In this document: piece after piece, positions 11,394 to 21,500 of the stretch | Position numbering within the stretch: position 1 is the stretch's first letter | Layout: each line of letters starts with the position of its first letter | Assembly: GCA_930367215.1 (NCBI GenBank) | Contig: OV884060.1 | Location: forward strand, 204,851,253 to 204,915,252 | DNA from: Pollenia angustigena | Lineage: Eukaryota; Arthropoda; Insecta; Diptera; Polleniidae | DNA: 64,000 bases | Reading direction: 5' to 3' | The notes under the pieces: model-generated | What the model was told of the DNA's origin: nothing | Seen by the model: the letters and a program-made list of their open reading frames with translations, nothing else | Databases searched by the model: none | Translations under genes and position numbers: made by a program

Positions 11394-12595
11394 CAGTGTT
11401 GCCAAAACTTGGTGACCAAAAATGGCTAAATTTACGGAAAAAAATGGCTAAAAATGGGCTAAAGAATGGCTAAAAGGTTTTTTAAATAAAAACACATAGA
11501 AATTCAATAACAAATTCATTTAAAGTTGTTTACGATAAAATTGTGAGTTAAGATCAATTCGGTAAATAAGAATAAACGTAAATGAATATTAAAAAATTAA
11601 ATCATCGAAAAATTCGATGTCGTTATTGTTCATCTCATAGGAATTACTCATTAGTTTCAAATAACCATAAGTTTTAAATAATTTGAAGGTAAATCATAAT
11701 CACGACAACATTTACCCAACCTTTTGAGTCCAGATCTACAATAAAAAACAAGTAAGAAAGTATAGTCGGTTAAACTCGACTTTATGATACTCTACACCAC
11801 ATTAGACCTTTGTACCAAATTTTATCAAATAATCTCGAAATTGCGACCTGTATTTTGCGCACAAGGTTTACATGGACAGCCAGCCAGCCGGACAAACATC
11901 GTTAATTCGACTCAGAAAGTGATTCCGAGTTAATCGGTATACGTAAAGGTGGGCTAAGGACCAATATTTTAAGGTGTTATAGACATCAGCACAAACGCAT
12001 AGAACCCTCTCCACTATTGTGGTGGTGGTATAAATATTGTATTGTTATGGTGAAATATTTACCTAATTGATAAAAATCGAATTAACGGTTGCTTAATGTA
12101 ACCTATTTCTCAAATTACTTTTAACGATGTTTACTTGGCTAGACACCCTCTCTAGTTCAGCATTAGACCATGGAAGTGAGATCAACTTTATAGTCAATTC
12201 TGAAATTTATAAAACAATTTTGGGACCGCCCTTTATTGAAATACTTGCAACCAGAAAGGAACAGCGATGTTTGTGTTGATCCATTTTATAAATTTAATAG
12301 TGGAATACTGTTCCTTTATTTTGAAAGATGTTTCAGCGTCATAGTTTTTAGCGATTTTCAACGTGTGTAAAAGTTGTGATTTAAATTAAAGGCGTTTTAA
12401 TTGTTCAAAATGTTTATTTTACTTTTATACATTTTTTTAATAAAATAAAAATTATTCTTTTAAAAGAAAAACGGCAAAAACATGTTATGGCTAAACAAGT
12501 TGAAAAATGGCTAATGGCTAAACTCATTTTTTAATGGCTAAACAGGGTGAAAAATGGCTAAGTCTAGCCACTAAATGGCTAAATTGGCAACACTG
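11394..12595. mobile_element. hAT-type MITE, TSD GTCAATAC
   Basis: Ends CAGTGTTGCCAA and TTGGCAACACTG are inverted. Perfect 8-bp TSD at 11386-11393 and 12596-12603. AATGGCTAAA-like motifs crowd both subterminal regions. A complete small HINE (11747-12036) lies inside. Confidence 0.9.
11747..12036 (+). mobile_element. Short HINE/DINE-1-like element
   Basis: Starts AACAAGTAAGAAAGTATAGTCGG, contains CCAGCCAGCCGGACA and a TTCGACTCAGAA core, and ends ATTGTGGTGGTGGTATAAA. About 290 bp, no coding capacity. It is the innermost level of the 5-14 kb nest. Confidence 0.75.
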
Positions 12596-13084
12596 GTCAA
12601 TACCAACATTTATTATTAAGTTGTGGAATTAAAAGCTTTCCGAGAGTTGTATAAAAAATATTGACCTTGGAATCGGTAAAATTTGGAAAGATGATTTCAA
12701 TTGCAATAAAATAAGATTTGCCCAAATTGCCTAAAATCTAAATACCAAAATAACAAGAGGGTTTATGGGCACAAACACTATTCCAGAAAGAAGTTTGTAT
12801 GGTGGCTATCTGAAGCTACGAACCGATTCTCACCATTTCTTGTAGGTTTCGTCCTTTTGAATTAGAAGCAATGTACAAAATTTCATCAAATTACCTTCAA
12901 AATTGCAACCTGCTACTCAGACAGTGATATTTTTTAGTGTTACACCCATCAGCACAAATGCATGATACCATATCCACTATTGAGGTGGGGGAATACAAAA
13001 TAAAAAAGAATTACAAAAATTTCACTTTTCTTGTCAAAGGCAGACAAAATTGTAGACAAAAACAAAAGTGGCGATTTGGATATA

Positions 13085-13594
13085 CAGTAGAATCCCGATG
13101 ATTCGTAATCCAAGGGACCGGCCATTTTTTACGAATTGTAGGGGTTTCCATTTAACGGGGTTAAAATAAAATAAATACGAATTAATGGGGTTTTTCAACT
13201 TATTTACTAAAACGATAAAAAAAAGAACATAAAAAGCAATAGTTAAAAATAAAATATATAAAAATTATTCATGTAACAAACTGATCTTAAGAAAATAAAC
13301 ACACACACAAGCAAAAGCAAAAACTCAGGCAAAGTAAAATAGCGGTAAACAAAAAATCATTCTTTCCATGTTTCTGTTGTTTTTATTACGAATTATAAGT
13401 GGTTGTTAGCAAACAATTACGATTTATAAGAGGTAAAGAAGATTTTATTTGAAAAACAAATTAAGAATTAGCGAGGGGATCAAAATGTATGGAAATTTTA
13501 CGAATTAACTAGATTTTTTTCAAGGGACCGATAGTTTATTACGAATTATCGGAAATTACGATTTATCGGGGTACGAATTATCGGGATTTGACTG
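13085..13594. mobile_element. pogo/Tigger-like MITE, TA TSD
   Basis: Ends CAGTAGAATCCCGATGATTCG and CGAATTATCGGGATTTGACTG are inverted and flanked by TA. Repeated AAGGGACCGGCC/AAGGGACCGATAG and ACGAATTATCGG blocks form the subterminal region. Resembles Tc1/mariner-pogo ends; no transposase. Confidence 0.75.
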
Positions 13595-13628
13595 TACTTG
13601 ATTTCAGGCTTCCTACAGGAATATACTT

Positions 13629-13657
13629 ATGTATGTATGTATGTATGTATGTATGTA
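13629..13657. repeat. (ATGT)n microsatellite
   Basis: About seven units of TATG/ATGT, inside the 10980-13912 element. Confidence 0.95.
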
Positions 13658-14040
13658 CTTCATATGTTAGTATTACATCATAAACACAAATTAACAATAA
13701 TGCAATTTTTAGTAGTTCTGGTCAGAGCTGGAGATATGTTAATACAATTTTTTTATTGAGAAGAAAAGTGAGTTAATCCACCTGAAAAAACTGATCAAAC
13801 TACGTGGGTATTTTATTTTAATTGTACCAAAAAAGGATGCATTGTACCAGTGTACCAATTAAGTTTCGATTGTAACAAATTTGGTACAATTGTACCAGAA
13901 ATCCCATCAGTGATATCCATACGCATGTCTGTTTGTTCATACTCATACCGGTCGCTATACAAACTTGTTTTTGTTCATACTTATTGGTATTCATACCTGT
14001 CTGTACTCGTGCCCGGTGGCGTATGAATAGGTTATAAGTA

Positions 14041-14963
14041 TTAACAAGTTAGAGTGCTATATTCGGCTGTGCCGAATCTTTGATACCCTCCACCGACAGT
14101 TCGAATGTTTAAGGAGTAATATCTGTATGATGTTATTATTATCTTTTACTGTGACGATTTGTTATTAATTATGGTTTTTGGCGACTAAACTGTATTCCGG
14201 TAGTAGGGTTTATATGGGACCTAGGGTAAATTATGGACCGATCTTCACGAAATTTCACAGCGTCATTTCTAGTCCTATTAAAATGTGACGAGCCAAAATT
14301 TGTTATGATTGCATTATTTTTTGCGGTTTTAGGCGTACTAAACTGTTTTCCGGTAGTAGGGTTTATATGGGGCCTAAGGTAAATTATGGACCGATCGTCA
14401 CGAAATTTCACAGTGTTATTTTCTAGTCCTATAAAACTGTGACGTACCAAATTTTGTTACGCTAGCGTTATTTTTTACGGTTTTAGGCGTACTAAACTGG
14501 TAAATTATGGACGGATCTTCACGAAATTTAACAGCGTGATTTCCAGTCAAATAAAACAAAGTTTTGCAAAATCTTATCTCATTTCGTGCCTTGTTCCAGC
14601 ATTTATGTTATTTTTTGTAACAAAATTATCAATTTTTTTAGGTGGTGGTTCCACATTTTGATTCATAGCTCTGGTCCTACTGCACCGATTTTGCTGAATT
14701 TCAATCCCAAACTGCTTAGGATTACTAAAAAGAATTTGGCACCAAGTTTGTTCATTTCTTTTGAGTTGTTCGAAAGTGAGCGTGTTTTCAACAGACAGAC
14801 AGACGGACTGACGGACAGACGGACATGGCTAAATCGACTTAGAATTACTCAAGGACCCAGAATATATATACTTTATGGGGTCTGAGATGAATAATAAAAA
14901 AGTTTCACGCGGAATGACAAACTTAATATACCCTCTTCACAATTGTGGTGGAGTGTATAAAAA
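14041..14963 (+). mobile_element. Complete HINE/DINE-1-like element
   Basis: 5' end has the hairpin ATTCGGCTGTGCCGAAT followed by GATACCCTCCACC. It carries shortened 153-bp tandem repeats, the GACAGACAGACGGAC stretch, the GGCTAAATCGACTTAGAA core and ATATATACTTTAT. The 3' end GTGGTGGAGTGTATAAAAAT is the inverse of the 5' CCCTCCACC. It is the fullest copy of the family at the window start. Confidence 0.8.
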
Positions 14964-15694
14964 TATAACTTTTTGGTTTTCTCTGGTACACACCATTAAA
15001 TGCGATTAGTAAAAAATGAAAAAGAAAAATGCTTAAACTACTTAGTTTAGGGACTACTTCGGTGAGTTATATGGTCCCCTCCTAGGACATCGTAATGTTA
15101 AATGGACCATCTTTTACACATATATTTGGACAACTCTTTGCATGCTTGTATGGACTAGTCTCGTTATCTGCAGGGTTAAGCTAACGATATGTATGCATTT
15201 ATGTTTGTGTATGCAATATTATCTAATAATAGTAAAAATTACCTGGATTTGGCATACATATTTTTAATTTGTCGAGCTCCATTATTACATAATTGATTAA
15301 ATAATCCTTTTTTTTTATTGAAAGACTTTCTTTGATAAACAAGTAAAAAATCTAATTTTATTAAAATATGCATCGCTTTTAAAGTTTTTATTAATTAAAT
15401 TTTAACCCCCGTATTCACAAACGATTATTAAGGACAATTTTCATAGTAAATTTGTTCTTAACAATGGACACACAAACTCGCATAGTTTATTACAATAAGT
15501 TTTTTGGTGACATAGGTATTTACTTTTATTTTCTTTTACATGATTTTAATTTTCCTTTTAAATTTTCTAAAATACAACTTCTTATTTTTCATCTATATAT
15601 TTCTATTTTTTATTTAATTGAATTTTATATTTCGTTTAAATTTAAATTTTAGGTTGATTTTAATTTCCTTCCTCCATTTTGATCATTAACTCGG
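14964..15694. other. Intergenic, one partial MITE
   Basis: No gene seen. CCCCGTATTCACAAACGATT near 15405 matches one arm of the palindromic MITE at 41193-41305, so a half copy is probable. The AT-rich ORF at 15452-15652 has no coding signature. Confidence 0.4.
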
Positions 15695-16440
15695 CTACAT
15701 ACACACTCACACTTATTCTACCAAAAGATTTTTTTTTTTGCCATCTCGATTTTGCATTTTCTTTTTATTAGACTTTTTTTATTTAAATTCTTAAAAACAT
15801 TGAAATATGTACTTCATTTTACTCCAATAAAGAAAAATTTATTTTATATTTACACTAATTGTTATTATTTTAATTAAAATTCAACTATAAACCGGAAATA
15901 TTACCGACGTAAATTTGTGTTAAAGATAATTAAAGCGGAATCTAAAATGTCAAGTAAAACAGCTGTTGGAAATCTCTTTTGTGAATGATTTCAAAGAGTT
16001 GCTCAATTCCCGCATATTACTAAAAATTAAAAAAACGTTCGTTACAATAACTTAATTTTTTTCTAACACACACACTCACACTTATTTTTCTAAAAGTGTT
16101 TTCTCGCTATTGGCTTCATCTTTATTTTGCATTATCTTTAATGGACATTATTTATTTAAATTCCTTATTAAACTGAAATATTTTATTTTGATCTATTAAA
16201 AAACTATTTATTTTTTTATATTTACACTAATTTTTATTACTTTAATTTAAATTTAGCCACCAAAAACCGGAAATATTGCCGACGTTACTTTGTCTTGAAG
16301 AAAATTTGCGCGGAAACTAAAATATTTTTTATTTTAAACAGACATGTCATGTAAAACAGCTGTTGGCATTAATTATTGTGAATGATTAAAAAAACAGAGT
16401 TGTTTGATTCCTGCATATTACTAAAAAAAAAATAAGGCCA
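15695..16440 (+). repeat. Tandem duplication (~370 bp) upstream of EndoG
   Basis: Two diverged direct copies, about 15695-16035 and 16065-16430. Both contain in order CACACTCACACTTATT, a (T)n/CCAT-TCGA-like segment, TATTTACACTAATT, AACCGGAAATATT followed by CCGACGT, AAAACAGCTGTTGG and GCATATTACTAAAA. The second copy ends about 50 bp before the EndoG ATG. Shared ETS-like CCGGAAAT and E-box CAGCTG motifs suggest the copied segment is the promoter region; that is inference. Confidence 0.75.
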
Positions 16441-16483
16441 GAAATTTGTTGATGTTTTTTCTATATTTTTTCACTTTGGAATT

Positions 16484-17494
16484 ATGAATAAAAAGTTCGT
16501 AACTACTGTTTTGACAGTGGGCGCTGCCAGCCTGGGTTCCTATTACTATGGCGGTTACACGGAGAGACATAGAAATTTTCCAAATTATGAACAGCAACAA
16601 CGGGAACTCTTGCATAAGGTTGATAAATGAATATTTTTAGGCTTTGTAAACATAATTAAATATTGTAAATTACATTTTTAGCATGCACAAAAACCCGGCT
16701 TTCCTTTGTTTGCCACTGTTTCTGCAGCTGTACCTACGCCTGCTAACGACATCAATTTAACTGCTACTCCCATGCGTGTATCGGAAATTATGAAGTTTGG
16801 CTTCCCCAGCCTGGACTCGGTTCGTTCTTACTCTGACTTTGTACTTAGCTATGATCGACGCAATCGCGTTCCCTCTTGGGTATTTGAACATTTAACAGCC
16901 GCAACCATTGCCAAAAACGAGGCAGTCGATAGATCGAAATGTGAATTTAGACCAGACGAAAGCATTCATCCCTTTTTCCAGTCACAAAATTCTGATTATC
17001 GGCGTTCGGGATTCGATCGCGGCCATATGGCTGCTGCCGGCAATCATAGGAAGCATCAAAAACATTGCGATGATACTTTCTATTTGACAAATATGGCTCC
17101 CCAGGTGGGCCAGGGTTTTAATAGAGACTCTTGGGAACGCTTGGAAAGTTATGTGCGCAAACTTACACAAACCTATAGCAATGTTTATGTTTGCACCGGT
17201 CCATTGTATTTGCCAAAACAGGAGGAAGATGGGAAAAAGTATGTGAAGTATCAAGTAATTGGCAATAATAACGTTGCAGTTCCTACACATTTTTATAAAA
17301 TAATTGTTGGCGAAACATCCGATAATCACTTAGAAATGGAAGCTTATGTAATGCCTAATCAGGTTATACGTGATTGTACTCCCTTGCAAGTATTCCAAGT
17401 GCCGCCAGAATCAGTTGAAAGAGCGGCTGGGTTATTATTCTTTGATAAGGTAAATAAGAAACAATTGACAAAAGTTAATGGCAAAAAGGTTTAA
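16484..17494 (+). CDS. EndoG: Endonuclease G, mitochondrial (two exons)
   Basis: DNA/RNA non-specific nuclease of the mitochondrial intermembrane space, linked to mtDNA handling and apoptotic DNA cutting. Exon 1 is 16484-16618 and exon 2 is 16682-17494. The 63-nt intron is phase 0 with donor AAG|GTTGAT (atypical) and acceptor TTTTTAG. The product is 315 aa, the family's usual length. Residues ~5-23 form a hydrophobic mitochondrial leader/anchor. The catalytic motif DRGHMAAAGNH is at ~157-167, with the general-base His at 160. FYLTNMAPQVGQGFNR follows and includes the Mg-binding Asn (~192). The ATG is chosen because the short first exon supplies the leader; exon 2 alone has no ATG before the domain. 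AATAAA occurs at 17635. Convergent with CCT5. Confidence 0.96.
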
Positions 17495-18595
17495 TTTTCT
17501 TTAAAAAAAAACCACATAACCTCAAAGAATTTTGCTTATTTTTGATGTAAATTATGGGTCGATTACCGATGGCAACTGAACTGAAGTTGAGTTACCAGTA
17601 GCGAAATCAGGCCACGCCACGCCGCTCATTTAAAAATAAAAAATATAAATTTGAGAAAAAGTTAGTAAATATTTTTAAATCTTTTCAAGTTTTAAGAACT
17701 TAAAAATTTCTTGAATTGTTTACCTAACGAATATTCATTTAAAGTAAATTTTTAAAATATAACAAGTTTTGTTATATAAGCTGTGTTGTTCATTTACTAA
17801 AAATTGTTACAAATTTGTAACAATTGTTACTAGTAAATTTTTTTTAACCTGCCCTTTTAACATTTACTTGCAACAATTGTTACAAATTTGTAACAATTTT
17901 TAGTAAATGAACACAGCTATAATAAACAAAGTATATAATAATAAATTTATTCTAAAACTTCTTAAATGTTTGGATTTGTTTTTAAATAATTAGTTTTGTT
18001 TATAATCTCAAAATTTGTTTAAATTATTTTTAAATATAAAAAAGGGAATATTTTATATTATATTTTTTTTTAAATAAAAAATTATAAGAAAAAATATTCA
18101 AGAATACAAAATTACTGTATAGAAACAAATGCAAATTAATATTTGTCGAAATAGCTTTAAACTCTAACTTCAAACGTGCACTTTAGTTAATTCATTTAAT
18201 TGTAAATAAAAAAAATTTTCGATTTATATTTTGTTTTATGAAGTTTTGTTTTATTATGTATTAAGATTTTTAATGTATAAATATACGATATCATGTTTTT
18301 AAGCAAATTTTATTTGATCTTGCGTTTCATTTTTATTTAAAGCCTTGATCCCCTTCAAGGCAAGGCAAAAACAAACAAATACAAATTTTGTTAAATGATT
18401 GTTGTTTACATATTTAAAGTGTAATAAACAAAAAAAAAAGGAAAACATAACAGTTAAAGAATGAATAAAAAAAATACTTTGACAAAATTAGTGCTGTATG
18501 TGAGTGTTTAAACAAACTAAAGTTGCAAATAAATGTTTTTTAAAGATGAAATCAAAAGTAGAATTTTTTTAATATACTTTAAATATGAGTCGTAT
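17495..18595. other. Convergent 3' intergenic region of EndoG and CCT5
   Basis: Both genes end into this AT-rich interval. EndoG poly(A) signal AATAAA at 17635-17640. For CCT5 (minus strand) AATAAA complements lie at 18332-18337, 18309-18314 and 18250-18255. One MITE is present (17779-17918); otherwise nothing. Confidence 0.6.
17779..17918. mobile_element. 140-bp palindromic MITE
   Basis: AGCTGTGTTGTTCATTTACT at the left pairs with AGTAAATGAACACAGCT at the right. Each arm also contains the self-complementary TTGTTACAAATTTGTAACAA. It lies between two convergent genes. Confidence 0.85.
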
Positions 18596-21500
18596 TTAAT
18601 AATCACCACCTTGATTTTTGGAACGTACATCATCAATTTTCAAAATCATCTTAACCAATTGTGTGGCCAACAAAATTTGTTGCTTTTTGGAATTAAGAGA
18701 TTCAACAACATTGTGTGTCTTCATATTTGAATCTCCGGTCAACATGCAGTCCACACCGAGGCTAGGACAATTTTCAGCAACTTGACGAGACTTCAATTCA
18801 GATAAGGTTTCAATTGGATGCAAACCACTGTTTTCGGCCAAAGCCAATGGAATATTTTCCAATGCAACGGCAAATGAGCGGAAGGCGTATTGTTCCAAGG
18901 TTGAGAGTTGATCGGCTTCCTTGGCAACAGCTAAAGAGCAGCTGATTTCAGAGGCACCACCACCATAGACAATGCGGGAATCCTAGAAGCGATAAAATAA
19001 ATGAATGAAATTTTAAGATAATTAATTTGATACAATTGAACTTTAAAAAAGTCACATTTCTTATTATGCCTTTTAAAAAAAGTACTTTCTTCAAAATGCC
19101 ACTTTTTAAAAAGGGCTTTTTCAATTATTATTCATAAAAGGTGCAAACCTTTTTCCATTATCGGCTTTTTCACATTTTCGAAATGTCACTTTGGAAGTAG
19201 CGTTTAGAAAAGTATAATAAACTCAAGGCGAATTCATTTTTTAGGTGGCATTGGAAGCACAGCTGTGCTACGTTTTTTTGTTTCTTATTTAGGGAGAGGA
19301 ATGTCGACCAACGAAAGCAACAAATAAAATACAATGTTGTGTTTTTGGTTTTGGACTTGTTGTAGTATCGTTACCACTGTTAACATGAATTCGCCTTGGA
19401 TATACTTTTATAAATACATATGTAATTTTAAAAAGAAAAGTTTAAAAATGGCTTTTTAAACAATTAAAATAATTCATTATGAAAAAAAAAATTTTTTCCT
19501 AAAATTTTGAGTTAACTCACCTTAACTAAAGAACGAATAACACACAAAGCATCATGTATGGAACGTTTGGCCTCAGCAGCAATCATTTGATTACCACCAC
19601 GCAAGAAAATTGTAACAGCCTTTGAGTTTTTACATTCTTCGATGACTAACATCTTGTCCTTAGAGGTACCAAAAGCTAACACAGATAGAAATAAATATTT
19701 ACACAAATAATAAAAAAAGCAACAAACTTGTTACTTACAAACTTCTCTAACTAGACCAGCCGAGCCCAATTTCTTTGCGGTTAATTCTTCGAAACGTGGT
19801 ACAATTCTGCCACCGGTAGCAATGGCAATCAATTCAATTTCAGGACCACCTACCCAACGAACAGCAGGTAAATCGTGTTGCAACAACAAATGGTTGGCCT
19901 CATCATCAAAGCCCCACTGACAAATAGCTAGAGTGGCACCAGCTTCCTTGACCTTCTTAACCATATCAATGAACTTCTCTTGTTCATATTCACGCAATGC
20001 CCTGTAATCCTCAGCTGAGGTAACATCCAACTTATGCTTAGTCTTGGGCTTTGGTGGTTCAAAGGGGCAGGTGAGGATAGCCAATTTAACATCACGCAAT
20101 GTCTTAGGCATTTGAGCATGACTCATTGTTTTGTCAACAACGACACCCTTGACCAGCATAGAATCTTCCATACGACCGCCAACTTTAGTCTCAATCTTGA
20201 TCAATTCAAAATTTACATCTTTCTTTTCGATATCAGCCACATTTAGAACGGCATCAACAGCCATCTCGGCCATTTGGCGATGACACTTGTTAACAATCTT
20301 CGAGCCTAAAGTAGTCATAGCAATTTGTATAAGAGGTTCCTTATTGTTGGGATCAATGGGGAAGGGTTCAGCGATAGCGTCCAATTGCTTAACAGCACAC
20401 TGTGCAGCCAATTCGAAACCATCAGCAATACGTATGGGATGGATGCCACGATCGATGAGTCCCTCGGCTTGTTCGAGCAAAGCTCCGGCCAAGACAACAA
20501 CACCAGTGGTACCATCACCAATTTCATCATCCTGTGACTGTGAGAGTTGAACCATCAATTTACCAATTTCATGCTCAACATCCATTAATTTCATAATAGT
20601 AGCACCATCATTGGTAACGGTAACATCACCATCGGGACTAACCATAATCTTATCCAAACCTTTAGGACCCAAAGAGGTCTTAATGGTGGAGGCAATTTGG
20701 CGGGCAGCCAAAATGTGACTCTAGAATGGAAAAAAATTATTTTTTTACAAAGAAATGATAAGTTTTTAGAGGAGATTTTACAAAAAACAAATTGATAATC
20801 TAATAAATATTAAAAAATTATGTCCCACATCCCTTTCACTCTCTAATTTTAATAGCATATGGGTAATTCCAAAGTGTTGAACGTGACAGTCAGTCTTACG
20901 CATCAAAAATGCAATAACATTTTAAGCAAAAAATATTTTTACGTTTTCTTAACTCTTAAATTTTAGCACTAAGAAAGCACTGTTATCTATGCTATATTTT
21001 ATGGAGGGCGCGATTCTAGGTCAAAGATAATGGCAAAAGAAGTGAAAAAAACAGAAGTATTTGTTTTGGCCATGTATAAAAAGACGTAATTCTGCGAAAC
21101 CTGGCACAATTTTTTAGTCAAACTACTTTCAGAATTTTACGTAGCAATGCAACATTAAAATGTCTTGGTTTGATTCCAAAATCTTCTGTATTTTATTTTT
21201 TTTAAGCCAAACTCTGGTTCGATACGTGACATTTCGAACGTGAAATTTTTTTCGTAATAATTTAAATGAATAATGATTAAAATAAAATAAAAATTTACCG
21301 TTAATCCGAATCACATATTTCTCTTTGAACTCCTCCTTAGATTCAAGACCATGTAAGAAAATTTTTTCGGAATAATTTTTATCAAATATCACCTCTTTTA
21401 AGAAAGGTAAATATTAAAGAAAACGTACAATAAAAGATTCTCACATATAAGAAATTACGTTTGCACAACTTTGCAGTCTGATTGTTCATCTAAGTGAACA

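Larger units (their letters stand above)
11108..12993 (+). mobile_element. HINE/DINE-1-like element, interrupted
   Basis: 5' end ACAAGTAAAAAACTATAGTCGG with a GTCGGTTAAGCCCGAC hairpin. 3' end CATCAGCACAAATGCATGAT...GAGGTGGGGGAATAC near 12945-12990. Split by the hAT MITE 11394-12595; joining the flanks across TSD GTCAATAC restores continuity. Confidence 0.7.
10980..13912. mobile_element. hAT-type element with nested insertions, TSD ATATCCAT
   Basis: Ends CACTGTTGGGAT and ATCCCATCAGTG are inverted. Perfect 8-bp TSD ATATCCAT at 10972-10979 and 13913-13920. Subterminal ATTGTACC motifs repeat at both ends. No transposase remains; most of its 2.9 kb consists of later insertions (11108-12993 and 13085-13594). 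Confidence 0.85.
5027..14034 (+). repeat. Unclassified long repeat, copy 1, split by nested insertions
   Basis: Segments 5027-5181, 6211-7092, 10958-10979 and 13921-14034 together match, in order and inverted, the sequence at 50172-53632. The repeat is rich in CATACTCATAC-like motifs and has no ORF. Three large insertions interrupt this copy (5182-6202, 7091-10947, 10980-13912), and copy 2 shows the empty site for each. Ends show no TIR, so the class is unknown. Confidence 0.7.

Noticed and set aside
4992..15002. Outer element bounded by ACCAGAGAAA / TTTCTCTGG with GTACACACC
   Set aside because: GTACACACC is direct, not inverted, and the paired part is only ~10 bp with no TSD.
16982..17329. 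115-aa minus-strand ORF
   Set aside because: Antisense shadow of the EndoG domain.
20034..20550. Overlapping ORFs on both strands
   Set aside because: Shadows of CCT5 exon 2.
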